From: Terracoccus luteus
GTDB lineage: Bacteria; Actinomycetota; Actinomycetes; Actinomycetales; Dermatophilaceae
Length of the DNA stretch: 64,000 nt
Direction of reading: 5' to 3'
NCBI RefSeq assembly: GCF_003635045.1
Contig: NZ_RBXT01000001.1
Location: 2,976,001-3,040,000, forward strand
Shown piece by piece: positions 18,317 through 26,772 of the stretch (position 1 is its first letter; each line of letters starts with the position of its first letter). A program made the position numbers and the translations under genes. The notes beneath the pieces were generated by a model that made no database searches, was not told the DNA's origin, and saw only the letters and a list, made by a program, of their open reading frames with translations.

Positions 18317-19321
18317 TCAGTCCCTCGCTCGCTGGTGGCGGACGTACAGGACGGCGAGCACCAGGGCGATGACGAGCATGATCACGGCGCTGGCGGCGGC
18401 CTGGGCGAACTGGTACTCGCTGAAGGCGAGCTTGTAGGTATAGGTGCTGAGCATCTCGGTGCGGTCGAGCGGTCCGCCGCCGGTCGTCATCCAGATGAGC
18501 GGGAACTGCTGGGACGTCCAGATGACGTCGAGCAGCGCCATGCTGATGATGACGGGGCGCAGCGACGGCAGCGTCACGTGCACGAACCGTCCCCACCACG
18601 AGGCGCCGTCGACGGCCGCGGCCTCGTAGAGGTCGGTCGAGATCCCCTGCAGGCCGGCGAGCAGGCTGATCATGAAGAACGGGTAGCCGGCCCAGATGTT
18701 CATCACCGTCACCGCCGGCAGCGCGAGGTTGAGCTCGCTGAACCAGGCGACCGGACCGTCGATGAGCCCGACGCTCTGGAGGCCGTAGTTGACGACGCCG
18801 TTGGGGTCGAGCAGGAGCCGCCAGAGGATGGCGATGATGGCCACGGTGAGCAGCCACGGCATGACGAAGATGGTGCGGAAGACCGTCTTGGTGCGGTTGC
18901 CGATGAGCGTCGAGTTGAGCAGCATCGCAAACCCGAGGCCGATGACGAGGTGCGCCGCGACGCTGACGCCGGTGAAGACGAGGGTGTTCTTCGTCGCCGT
19001 GTGAAAGGCCGGGTCGGTGAGGATCGTGACGTAGTTCTTGAGGCCGACGACGATCGAGGTGGGGCTGATGATGACGTTGTCGAAGAACGAGTACCGGATG
19101 ACGACGGCCACCGGCAGGATCATCAGCACGAGCATGAGCGCGATGACCGGGGCGAGGTAGCCGTAGGGGCCGAGGCGCTTGCCGAGGCTCGATCGCCGGA
19201 CCGGTGCCGACGCCCGCGAGCCGCGGCCGTCGGCACCGGGGCCTGGGGTGGCGCCGCCGGGAGTGCCCGAGGGGTTCTGCGATCGCCTCACCGCTGGGGT
19301 GGGCAGGGTGGTACCTGACAT
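18317..19321 (-). CDS. ABC sugar permease (MalF-like)
   Basis: 334 residues with six predicted membrane helices, starting with a Pro/Gly-rich cytoplasmic N-terminus of about 50 residues. The EAA loop reads DLYEAAAVDGASWWGRFVHVTLPSLRP (about residues 235-261), which contacts the ATPase. A strong RBS (GAGGAGG) lies 8 nt before the ATG. It pairs with the downstream frameshifted permease; the ATPase is not encoded here and is probably a shared MsiK-type subunit, as is common in actinobacteria. It remains intact although its binding protein is truncated. Confidence 0.92.
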   Translation of the reverse strand: MSGTTLPTPAVRRSQNPSGTPGGATPGPGADGRGSRASAPVRRSSLGKRLGPYGYLAPVIALMLVLMILPVAVVIRYSFFDNVIISPTSIVVGLKNYVTILTDPAFHTATKNTLVFTGVSVAAHLVIGLGFAMLLNSTLIGNRTKTVFRTIFVMPWLLTVAIIAILWRLLLDPNGVVNYGLQSVGLIDGPVAWFSELNLALPAVTVMNIWAGYPFFMISLLAGLQGISTDLYEAAAVDGASWWGRFVHVTLPSLRPVIISMALLDVIWTSQQFPLIWMTTGGGPLDRTEMLSTYTYKLAFSEYQFAQAAASAVIMLVIALVLAVLYVRHQRARD

Positions 19322-19373
19322 GGGGGTGCCTCCTCGACGGGGCGGCCCTCCCGGGCCGCCCCGTCGTCAGCGG

Positions 19374-19598
19374 TCAGAACTTGGACGACCAGGCGGACTG
19401 GACGTTGCTGAGCATGGTGTCGACCGGCTGGCCGTTGGCCAGGGTCTCCTGCAGCTGCACGTCGAAGGTGCGCATGAGGTCCTCCGCGGTGGGCAGGCCG
19501 GTGAACTCGTTGGCCGGCACGCCCTTGTTCCAGATGTCGAAGGCGGTCTTGAACATCTCGTCCGACTGGACGAAGTCGGGCACCGACTCCGGCTGCCG
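19374..19598 (-). pseudogene. 3' remnant of ABC sugar-binding protein
   Basis: Only about 70 C-terminal residues remain: QSDEMFKTAFDIWNKGVP...LMRTFDVQLQETLANGQPVDTMLSNVQSAWSSKF, a typical end of an extracellular solute-binding protein (family 1). The whole N-terminal part, including the signal peptide and lipobox, is gone. The sequence joins the DeoR remnant at about 19585-19600 (uncertain by some 20 bp). Upstream of the join the frame runs antisense into DeoR. Without this protein the importer should not work. Confidence 0.85.
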
Positions 19599-20009
19599 GC
19601 CGAGATCCCGCCGAAGTGCCTGCGGGGCCTCTACGTCTTCGGGGGCGACGTCAGCCTCGTCGCCCAGGCGACCATCGGTCCCGTCGCCTTCCCCGTCACC
19701 CTCGGCGGGCGCGACATGGACATCCGCTGCGACCTCGCCCTCGTGACCGTGGGTGGGGTGTCGGGCGACGGCTACTCGACCGGCAACCTCGCTGAGGCGA
19801 GCATGATGCGCTCGATGGTCGAGCGGGCGAGCCGGGTGGCGATCCTCGCCGACTCCTCCAAGCTCGACCGGCGGCTGTTCGTGCAGATCGCCGAGCTCGG
19901 CGCGGCCGACTACTTCGTCACCGACCGCGAGCCCCCGGCCGAGCTGCTCGCGGCCATGCGGCACGAGGGTGTCGAGGTGCTCTGGGAGCCGGTGGAGGAG
20001 ACCGCCTGA
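19599..20009 (+). pseudogene. 3' remnant of DeoR-family repressor
   Basis: About 135 C-terminal residues of a sugar-sensing DeoR regulator are left: LYVFGGDVSLVAQATIGPVA, CDLALVTVGGVS, MMRSMVERASRVAILADSSKLDRRLFVQIAELGAADYFVTDR. The ADSSK motif is the family hallmark. The helix-turn-helix N-terminus (roughly 110-120 residues) is missing. In an intact locus this gene and the binding protein would diverge from a shared promoter; the deletion removed both 5' ends and that promoter. Confidence 0.85.
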
Positions 20010-20049
20010 CCCCACCCGACGCGCCGCCGGCGGGTACGGGTCCGACGTG

Positions 20050-20550
20050 GTGAGAACCGTGACGAACACCGTGACCCGCGACCGGCTCGGCGCCTGGGTG
20101 CTGAAGTGCAACCCCGTCGCGTGGGACCTTCGCGCCTTCGTCGACTCCGGCGAGGGACGCGTCACCTCGTGGTCGGTGCAGCCGGGCTACCGGGCCGACC
20201 TCATGGAGCCGGGCGACCGGGTGCTCTTCTGGGTCTCAGGCGACGGCCGCACGGGGTTCGACCGTGGCGTGTGGGGTCTGGGCCACGTCACGGCGCCCGC
20301 GGAGCCGTGGGTCGAGACCGACCCCGGTCACTGGCGTGCAGCGGGTGACGCCCACGGCATCCGGGCCCGCGTCGAGGTCGACGTCCCGCTGCTCTCGGCC
20401 CCCGTCACGGATGCCGACCTGCGCGCGGTCGGGTGCGACCGCCTCGAGGTGCAGCGCCAGCCCTTCCTCGCCAACCCCTCGTGGGTCGACGTCGACCAGC
20501 TCGCCGCGATGGGCCCGCTGCTGCCGCCGTGGCCCGACCCGCCTGCCTGA
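20050..20550 (+). CDS. EVE-domain protein
   Basis: About 166 residues from GTG 20050 (GTG 20047 possible). EVE domains belong to the PUA-like fold and bind modified bases in nucleic acids. Visible marks are GAWVLKCNPVAWDL, VQPGYRADLMEPGDRVLFWVSG and GVWGLGHVTAP, matching the standard EVE strands; the ending is FLANPSWVDVDQLAAMGPLLPPWPDP. The gene sits just upstream of, and in the same direction as, the DUF3516 helicase. A joint role in nucleic-acid handling is possible but not shown. Confidence 0.85.
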   Translation: MRTVTNTVTRDRLGAWVLKCNPVAWDLRAFVDSGEGRVTSWSVQPGYRADLMEPGDRVLFWVSGDGRTGFDRGVWGLGHVTAPAEPWVETDPGHWRAAGDAHGIRARVEVDVPLLSAPVTDADLRAVGCDRLEVQRQPFLANPSWVDVDQLAAMGPLLPPWPDPPA

Positions 20551-20605
20551 CGCGCCCTGGACCGCCCTGCGTCAGACGGCGTCCCCGGGCCCGGTGCGGG
20601 CACGG

Positions 20606-20611
20606 GATACT
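20606..20611 (+). promoter_or_regulatory. -10 box of DUF3516 helicase, leaderless
   Basis: GATACT ends 6 nt before the GTG at 20618; this spacing is why I prefer 20618 over the GTG at 20615. Confidence 0.4.
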
Positions 20612-20617
20612 CGGGTG

Positions 20618-23161
20618 GTGAAGAACCTCAACGAGCGGATGCCGCGCGACCCCGACGCCGACGCCCTCTACGAGGCGTTCACCGAGTGGACGACCGACTC
20701 CGGGCTCACGCTCTACCCGCACCAGGACGAGGCCTTCCTCGAGCTGCTCAGCGGCAGCAACGTCATCCTCGCCACGCCGACCGGGTCGGGCAAGTCGCTC
20801 GTGGCGACCGCCGCCCACTTCACCGCGCTCGCCGACGACCGGGTCAGCTTCTACACGGCGCCGATCAAGGCCCTCGTCTCCGAGAAGTTCTTCGCCCTGT
20901 GCGGCCAGTTCGGCGCCGACAACGTCGGCATGATCACCGGCGACGCGACGGTCAACGGTGACGCTCCCATCATCTGCTGCACGGCCGAGATCCTCGCCAA
21001 CATCGCTCTGCGAGAGGGCAGCTCGGCCGACGTCGGCCTCGTCGTCATGGACGAGTTCCACTTCTACAGCGAGCCCGACCGCGGCTGGGCGTGGCAGGTG
21101 CCGATCCTCGAGCTGCCCCAGGCGCAGTTCGTGCTCATGTCGGCGACCCTCGGCGACGTCACGATGTTCCGCGACGACCTCACCCGCCGCACCGGCCGGT
21201 CCACGGCCGTCGTCGCGGGGGCCGAGCGGCCCGTCCCCCTCGAGTTCTCGTACGCCATGACGCCGCTGCACGAGACGATCGAGACGCTGCTCGAGAAGGA
21301 CCGCGCGCCCGTCTATGTCGTGCACTTCACCCAGGCCGCCGCCCTCGAGCGGGCCCAGAGCCTCACCGCCGTGAAGGTCACGACCCGCGAGGAGCGCGAC
21401 GCCATCGCCGAGCGCATCGGCGCCTTCCGCTTCGGGGCCGGCTTCGGGCGGACCCTGTCGCGGCTCGTGCGCCACGGCATCGGGGTGCACCACGCCGGCA
21501 TGCTGCCGAAGTACCGCCGGCTCGTCGAGCAGCTCGCGCAGGACGGCCTGCTCAAGGTGATCTGCGGCACCGACACCCTGGGCGTCGGCATCAACGTCCC
21601 GATCCGCACGGTCGTGCTCACCGGGCTGACGAAGTTCGACGGCACGAAGCAGCGGATGCTGCGGGCCCGCGAGTTCCACCAGATCGTCGGCCGGGCCGGA
21701 CGCGCCGGCTACGACACGCGCGGCTGGGTCGTGGCCCAGGCCCCCGACCACGTCATCGAGAACCACCGGGCGGTCGAGAAGGCCGGCGACGACCCGAAGA
21801 AGCAGCGCAAGGTGCAGCGCAAGAAGGCCCCCGACGGGTTCATCGGCTGGAGCGAGGAGACCTTCGACCGGCTCGTCGCCGCCGCACCCGAGCCCCTCGT
21901 CCCCCGCCTGCGGGTCTCGCACTCGATGCTCGTCAACATCCTCGCCCGCGAGGGCAACCCGGTCGCCCACGTCTCACGGCTGCTGACCGACAACCACCAC
22001 GAGAGCAAGGACCAGCGCCGCCTGCAGAAGCACGCCCTCGTGCTGGCCCGCGAGCTGCTGACCTCGGGTGTCGTCGAGCGGCTGCCCGAGGCGGACGGCA
22101 CCGGGCGGCGGCACGCCCTCACCGTCGACCTCCAGCGTGACTTCGCCCTCAACCAGCCGCTGGCACCGTTCGCGCTGGCCGTCATCGACACCCTCGACCC
22201 CGACTCCGAGACGTACGCGCGCGACATCGTCTCGGTCGTCGAGTCGGTGCTCGACGACCCGCGCCAGGTGCTGTGGGCGCAGGAGAACAAGGCCCGGGGC
22301 GAGGCCGTCGCCGCCATGAAGCTCGACGGCATCGAGTACGAGGAGCGCATGGAGCGCCTCGAGGAGGTGTCGTGGCCCAAGCCGCTCGCCGAGCTGCTCG
22401 ACACCATGCTCGCCACCTACCGCCAGACCCATCCGTGGCTCTCCCCCGAGGCGCTGTCGCCGAAGTCGGTCGTGCGCGAGATGTACGAGCGCGGCATGAC
22501 CTTCAACGAGTTCGTCGGCGAGTACGGCCTCTCCCGTTCCGAGGGGCTGCTGCTGCGCTATCTCACCGACGCCTACCGCACCCTGCGGCACACGGTGCCC
22601 GAGTCGGTGCGCACCGACGAGCTCGACGACCTCGTGGAGTGGCTCGGTGAGCTCGTGCGCCAGACCGACTCCAGCCTGCTCGACGAGTGGGAGGACCTCG
22701 TCAACCCGGATGCCGCCCTGCCGCAGCCGGGCACGCTCGCCCCGCCCGCGCGCCCCCTGACGGGCAACGTGCGTGCCTTCACCGTCATGATCCGCAACGC
22801 CCTGTGGCACCGGGTCGAGCTCGCGTCCCGCGACCAGTGGGAGGCCCTCGGTGCGCTCGAGGCGCGGGTGGCCGAGCTGACCGACCCGCCGCAAAAGGTC
22901 GTCATGACGGCGCAGGCGTGGAACGACGCGCTCGGCGCGTACTACGACGACCACGACGCCATCGAGACCGACCAGCAGGCCCGCTCCCCCGCCCTGCTCC
23001 AGGTCGAGAAGGGCGCGGACACGTGGCGGCTGCGCCAGGTCGTCCGCGACCCCGACGACGACCTGGACTGGGGCATCGTCGCGCACGTCGACCTCCCGGC
23101 GTCCGACGAGGCGGGCGCCGCCGTGCTCACCGTCGACGCCTTCGAGCGGTTGGGCGGCTGA
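20618..23161 (+). CDS. Ski2-like DEAD/DEAH-box helicase with DUF3516
   Basis: 847 residues. Walker A ATPTGSGKS is at about 52-60, DEFH at 145-148, motif III SAT (VLMSATLGD) near 165, and motif VI QIVGRAGRAGYDTRG near 360. GVHHAGMLPKYRRLVEQL is typical of Ski2/HelY-like RNA helicases. The C-terminal half fits the DUF3516 region found almost only in actinobacteria. A short lysine-rich segment (DDPKKQRKVQRKKAPDG) follows motif VI. Cellular role is not established for this group; RNA processing is the usual assumption. Confidence 0.92.
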   Translation: MKNLNERMPRDPDADALYEAFTEWTTDSGLTLYPHQDEAFLELLSGSNVILATPTGSGKSLVATAAHFTALADDRVSFYTAPIKALVSEKFFALCGQFGADNVGMITGDATVNGDAPIICCTAEILANIALREGSSADVGLVVMDEFHFYSEPDRGWAWQVPILELPQAQFVLMSATLGDVTMFRDDLTRRTGRSTAVVAGAERPVPLEFSYAMTPLHETIETLLEKDRAPVYVVHFTQAAALERAQSLTAVKVTTREERDAIAERIGAFRFGAGFGRTLSRLVRHGIGVHHAGMLPKYRRLVEQLAQDGLLKVICGTDTLGVGINVPIRTVVLTGLTKFDGTKQRMLRAREFHQIVGRAGRAGYDTRGWVVAQAPDHVIENHRAVEKAGDDPKKQRKVQRKKAPDGFIGWSEETFDRLVAAAPEPLVPRLRVSHSMLVNILAREGNPVAHVSRLLTDNHHESKDQRRLQKHALVLARELLTSGVVERLPEADGTGRRHALTVDLQRDFALNQPLAPFALAVIDTLDPDSETYARDIVSVVESVLDDPRQVLWAQENKARGEAVAAMKLDGIEYEERMERLEEVSWPKPLAELLDTMLATYRQTHPWLSPEALSPKSVVREMYERGMTFNEFVGEYGLSRSEGLLLRYLTDAYRTLRHTVPESVRTDELDDLVEWLGELVRQTDSSLLDEWEDLVNPDAALPQPGTLAPPARPLTGNVRAFTVMIRNALWHRVELASRDQWEALGALEARVAELTDPPQKVVMTAQAWNDALGAYYDDHDAIETDQQARSPALLQVEKGADTWRLRQVVRDPDDDLDWGIVAHVDLPASDEAGAAVLTVDAFERLGG

Positions 23162-23323
23162 GCCCCAGCCACGGCCACGGCCACGGGCTGGCAACACTGG
23201 CGACACGCCCGGGCGCGAAAGCCCACAACCGACCCAATCCGGCCCGCGGGGGTCTCCGAACCATGACACGGGGGGCGGTAGACCGGAGCGCAACCTGAGG
23301 GGGTGAGCGCTCGGGTCGCCCGG

Positions 23324-23365
23324 CGGGCCGGCAGACGCAACTCGACGGTTACGTCTGCCGGCCCG
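23324..23365. terminator. Perfect 14-bp inverted repeat
   Basis: Arms 23324-23337 (CGGGCCGGCAGACG) and 23352-23365 are exact complements with a 14-nt loop. It lies 160 bp after the helicase and only 27 bp before the next gene, so it may be a terminator or a 5' regulatory hairpin. No other element is visible in the 230-bp gap except a weak CCAGCC/GGCTGG pair at 23164-23190. Confidence 0.6.
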
Positions 23366-23392
23366 TGCATCATTGAGCGGGTGAGGGGACCC

Positions 23393-24250
23393 GTGTCCGT
23401 CAGGGAGAGCCGGCTGGCCGAGCACGACACCGTGCTCGCCCAGCCGGTCGACGGCGGCAACGGCACCGGCGTGCTCGTGCTCGGGGGGAGCAGCGGCCGC
23501 GTCGAGCGCGATCGGGTCCGGGTGCTGGCGCAGGCTGGGGTGACGGCCCTCGGCCTGCGCTGGTTCGGCGGCCCCGGCCTGCCCCCGGCCATCGACGAGT
23601 ACCCGCTCGAGCGGCTGTCGTGGGGCATCGACCGGCTGGCCGACCGCTGCGACCGGATCGCCGTGATCGGCAGCTCGAAGGGCGCCGAGGCCCTGCTGCT
23701 CTACTCCCCCGACGACCCCCGGGTCGACGCCGTCGTCGCCTTCGCCCCCACCCACGTGGCCTGGGCCGACCTGGGCCGGCGCCCGGACGAGGCGCCCCGC
23801 GACGACCGCTCGTCGTGGAGCCGGGGAGGCCGCCCGTTGCCCTTCGTGCCGTACGACCACGAGGCCCCCACGCCGGGGGACCCACCGGCGTTCGCGCCGA
23901 TGTACGCCGCGAGCCTCGCCGGCCTCGCCGACCGCGACCCCGCACGCCTCGAGGCGGCCCGTCTGCCGGTCGAGCGCTTCTTCGGGGCGATGCTCCTCGC
24001 CGCCGGGGGTGACGACGCCGTCTGGCCGTCACTCGGCTCGGCGCGCGAGATCGAGCGCCGACGCACGGCATCCGGGCTGCCCACCACGGTGGTCACGCAC
24101 CCGGGCGCGGGTCACCGGGTGGTGCTGCCGGGAGAGACGCCGCCCACCGGCGGTCAGCCCATGGCCCGCGGCGGCACGGAGGTGGACGACCGCGCGCTCG
24201 GCGCGCTCGTCCACCCCCACCTCATGCGGGTGCTCGACCTCGAGCCGTGA
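23393..24250 (+). CDS. Alpha/beta hydrolase, BAAT/acyl-CoA thioester hydrolase C-terminal type
   Basis: About 285 residues from GTG 23393, chosen because GAGGGG lies 4-5 nt upstream; GTG 23381 is another option. The nucleophile elbow is IGSSKGAEALLLYS, and the later GAGHRVVLPGE supplies the catalytic His. The Asp lies near DDAVWPS. This layout and the sequence GTGVLVLGGSSGRVE at the N-terminus match the dienelactone hydrolase-like domain of acyl-CoA thioesterases and bile-acid acyltransferases. The substrate is unknown. It is cytoplasmic (no signal peptide). Convergent with the metallopeptidase gene, 28 bp apart. Confidence 0.85.
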   Translation: MSVRESRLAEHDTVLAQPVDGGNGTGVLVLGGSSGRVERDRVRVLAQAGVTALGLRWFGGPGLPPAIDEYPLERLSWGIDRLADRCDRIAVIGSSKGAEALLLYSPDDPRVDAVVAFAPTHVAWADLGRRPDEAPRDDRSSWSRGGRPLPFVPYDHEAPTPGDPPAFAPMYAASLAGLADRDPARLEAARLPVERFFGAMLLAAGGDDAVWPSLGSAREIERRRTASGLPTTVVTHPGAGHRVVLPGETPPTGGQPMARGGTEVDDRALGALVHPHLMRVLDLEP

Positions 24251-24278
24251 CGGTGCTGTCTCGTGGGGCGAGGTCGGC

Positions 24279-25748
24279 TCAGGGGCGGGCCGGCTTGCCC
24301 GGCGTGTAGAGCCACGTGTCGAAGAAGCCGTCGAGCCGCTGCCCCGAGACCCGCTCGGCGAGCGCCACGAAGGCGTCGGTGTCGGTCGACCGGTACTCCT
24401 CCGTCGCCGCCCACCGCTGCAGCACCTCGTCGAACGCCGCGGAGCCGATGCGGTGGCGCAGGGCCTCCAGCGTCATCGCCCCTCGCGTGTAGACCGCGTC
24501 CGAGAAGAGCAGCGCCGGGTCGTGCAGGTCGGCCGGGGCCGGCCCCCACAGCTCGTCGTCGGCCGCGGTGGCGTAGGCCTTCGCGAACGCCTCGGCGCGC
24601 GTCTGCCCGCCGTGGGCCTCCTGCCACCACCACTCGGCGTAGGTGGCGAACCCCTCGTTCAGCCAGATGTCGCCCCAGTCGGCCGGGGTGACCGAGTCGC
24701 CGTACCACTGGTGCGCGAGCTCGTGCACGAGCGTCGAGGTGTCGACCGGGCCGTCGAAGAACGGGCGCGTCTGCGTCTCGAGCGCGTACCCCACCTTGAT
24801 GCGGCTGGCGACGATGCCGACGGAGCTGAAGGGGTAGGGCCCGAAGTGCCGCTCGAGGAACCGGACGGCGGGGGCGATCTGCGCCCGCGCCGCCGCCTGG
24901 CTGCCGAGGTCGGGGTCGATGAACGAGGTCACCGGGATCGTGCGTCCGTCGGCCAGCCGCAGCGACGAGCGGTACACGTCGTACTGCCCGATGGAGATCA
25001 TCGCGAGGTAGGTGGCCATCGGCTCGCGCTGCACCCACGTCCACGTCGTGCGCCCCGCCCGGGTGCTCTCACCGGAGAGGACGCCGTTGCCGGCCACCTC
25101 GGTGCCCGCCGGCACGGTGACGGCCACCCGGAACGAGGCCTTGTCGGCCGGGGTGTTGTTGTCTGGGAACCACGTCTGCGCCCCCACCGGCTCGCTCAGC
25201 ACGGTCGCCCCGTCGGCGGTCGGCACCCAGCCGTCCTTGGCGCCGTCGGGGTCGATGTGCGTCACCGGGCGACCGCCGTAGCGGACGACGACGGTGAAGT
25301 CCCCGTGCACCGTCGCCCGCGGGACGACGTGCAGCTTCGTGCCGGTGCGCGACCACGTGGCGTCACGGCCGTCGACGGAGACGGACCGCACCGTGAGCCC
25401 CTCGAGGTCGAGGTCGATGCGCGGGAGCGGACGGGCCGCGGTCGCCCGCACGGTCGTCGTGGCCGAGATGGTGCCGGCCTTCGCGTAGTCGAGGGCGACG
25501 TCGTAGTGCCGGACGTCGTAGGCGTCGGTGCCCTGGCCCGGGAAGAGCGAGTCGCGCCCGGATGCCGCCCTGCCGGTGGGGGGGTGGGACGTGGCCGCGG
25601 GCGCGGTGCCTGCGGTGGTGATGGCGGCGCCTGCCGTGGTGGGGGTGGCGGTGGTGGCGCCGGCGGGCGGCGCTGCGGTGAAGGACAGACCGGCGGCGGT
25701 GACCGCGCCGGCGGCGGCCGCGACGACGCGGCGGAGGGGAGTGCGCAT
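24279..25748 (-). CDS. Secreted M1-family zinc metallopeptidase
   Basis: 489 residues from ATG 25748. An N-terminal signal peptide is clear (MRTPLRRVVAAAAGAVTAAGLSFTAAPPAGA). The zinc site VHELAHQWYGDSVTPADWGDIWLNEGFA is complete (HExxH plus Glu 18 residues later). The beta-saddle N-domain covers about residues 50-250 and the sequence ends shortly after the catalytic domain, so it lacks the large C-terminal domain of PepN; short M1 peptidases of this kind are common in actinobacteria. It likely trims peptides outside the cell. A TAGCGT box 7 nt before the ATG implies a leaderless transcript. Confidence 0.92.
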   Translation of the reverse strand: MRTPLRRVVAAAAGAVTAAGLSFTAAPPAGATTATPTTAGAAITTAGTAPAATSHPPTGRAASGRDSLFPGQGTDAYDVRHYDVALDYAKAGTISATTTVRATAARPLPRIDLDLEGLTVRSVSVDGRDATWSRTGTKLHVVPRATVHGDFTVVVRYGGRPVTHIDPDGAKDGWVPTADGATVLSEPVGAQTWFPDNNTPADKASFRVAVTVPAGTEVAGNGVLSGESTRAGRTTWTWVQREPMATYLAMISIGQYDVYRSSLRLADGRTIPVTSFIDPDLGSQAAARAQIAPAVRFLERHFGPYPFSSVGIVASRIKVGYALETQTRPFFDGPVDTSTLVHELAHQWYGDSVTPADWGDIWLNEGFATYAEWWWQEAHGGQTRAEAFAKAYATAADDELWGPAPADLHDPALLFSDAVYTRGAMTLEALRHRIGSAAFDEVLQRWAATEEYRSTDTDAFVALAERVSGQRLDGFFDTWLYTPGKPARP

Positions 25749-25755
25749 GGCGCGC

Positions 25756-25761
25756 ACGCTA
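25756..25761 (-). promoter_or_regulatory. -10 box of M1 peptidase gene, leaderless
   Basis: TAGCGT on the minus strand, 7 nt before the ATG at 25748. Confidence 0.4.
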
Positions 25762-25790
25762 GACCCGTCGGCTGACAGGCGGCCCGCGGC

Positions 25791-25830
25791 ACCCTGCAGC
25801 ACCCTGCAGCGCCCTGCAGCGCCCTGCAGC
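25791..25830. repeat. Four 10-bp direct repeats each holding CTGCAG
   Basis: The unit (A/G)CCCTGCAGC is repeated head to tail four times, two copies of each variant. Each unit contains the palindrome CTGCAG on the same helical face (10-bp period). It sits between the divergent peptidase and DUF1206 genes, just upstream of the peptidase -10 box. Confidence 0.85.
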
Positions 25831-25953
25831 GCCACCGACGGCGCCGGACACCGCCGAGCGCGGAGACGGTAGGGTCGGGAGGCCCTCGACCGCCCGGGGG
25901 ACTCCCCGGCATCCGGGCGGGGCGTCGTCGCCGACAGCACACCGAGGAGACCC

Positions 25954-26739
25954 ATGGACTCGTCCGACGTCAAGGCGGTCTCGCGCGAGGCCGGTGACCA
26001 CCCGGCGCTCGAGACGGCCGCGCGGGTCGGCTACGCCGTCAACGGGCTGCTGCACGTCATGATCGGCGTCATCGCCCTGCAGCTGGCCTGGGCCACCTCG
26101 AAGCTGACGGCCGACCAGTCGGGGGCGCTCGGGGCGCTGTCGGGCAACACCTTCGGCAAGCTGGCCCTGTGGGTCGCGGTGGTCGGCTGGCTCGGCCTCG
26201 GGCTGTGGCAGGTCACGGAGGCGATCACCGGGTCGTTCGAGACGCCCGACCGAGTCAAGGCGGCGGCCAAGGCCGTCGTCTACCTCGTGCTCAGCTGGAC
26301 CGCGTTCGGCTTCGCCCGCGGCGGCAAGGGCGACAGCGGCAAGCAGTCGACCGACTTCACCCGCTGGCTGCTCGGGGCCCCCCTCGGTGTGTGGCTCGTG
26401 GGCCTCGTCGGGGTGGCGGTCTTCGGCGTGGGCGTCTACCACGTCGTCAAGGGCTGGAAACGGAAGTTCCTCGCCGACCTCGAGAGCGACCCCGGCGACT
26501 TCGTGGAGGTCGCCGGCCGTTACGGTTACATCGCCAAGGGCATCGCCCTCGGCGTCGTCGGCGGCCTCTTCGTCGTCGCCGCCGCGCGGCACCGGCCGAG
26601 CGAGGCGGACGGGCTCGACGGCGCGCTGCACACGCTGCTCGAGGCGCCCGGGGGCAAGGCCCTGCTGACCGTCGTCGCGCTCGGCCTCATCGCCTACGGC
26701 GTCTACTCCTTCGGACGCGCCCGGCACGCCGACGTCTGA
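25954..26739 (+). CDS. DUF1206 family membrane protein
   Basis: 261 residues. It is built from three copies of a two-helix DUF1206 unit, each starting with a segment such as RVGYAVNGLLHVMIGVIAL, VVYLVLSWTAFGFARGG or RYGYIAKGIALGVVGGLFV, giving six membrane helices. The function of the family is unknown. A GAGGAG RBS is 6 nt before the ATG. It precedes a lipoprotein gene on the same strand with a 33-bp gap. No residues suggesting an enzyme are seen. Confidence 0.92.
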   Translation: MDSSDVKAVSREAGDHPALETAARVGYAVNGLLHVMIGVIALQLAWATSKLTADQSGALGALSGNTFGKLALWVAVVGWLGLGLWQVTEAITGSFETPDRVKAAAKAVVYLVLSWTAFGFARGGKGDSGKQSTDFTRWLLGAPLGVWLVGLVGVAVFGVGVYHVVKGWKRKFLADLESDPGDFVEVAGRYGYIAKGIALGVVGGLFVVAAARHRPSEADGLDGALHTLLEAPGGKALLTVVALGLIAYGVYSFGRARHADV

Positions 26740-26772
26740 CCACCACGACATCCGGTCGGGCACACTGCTCCC

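Noticed and set aside
19179-20009. A 276-codon frame that could be a novel fusion protein ending in a DeoR domain
   Set aside because: Its first half is antisense to the permease and the binding-protein remnant; the DeoR part is better explained as a deletion remnant.
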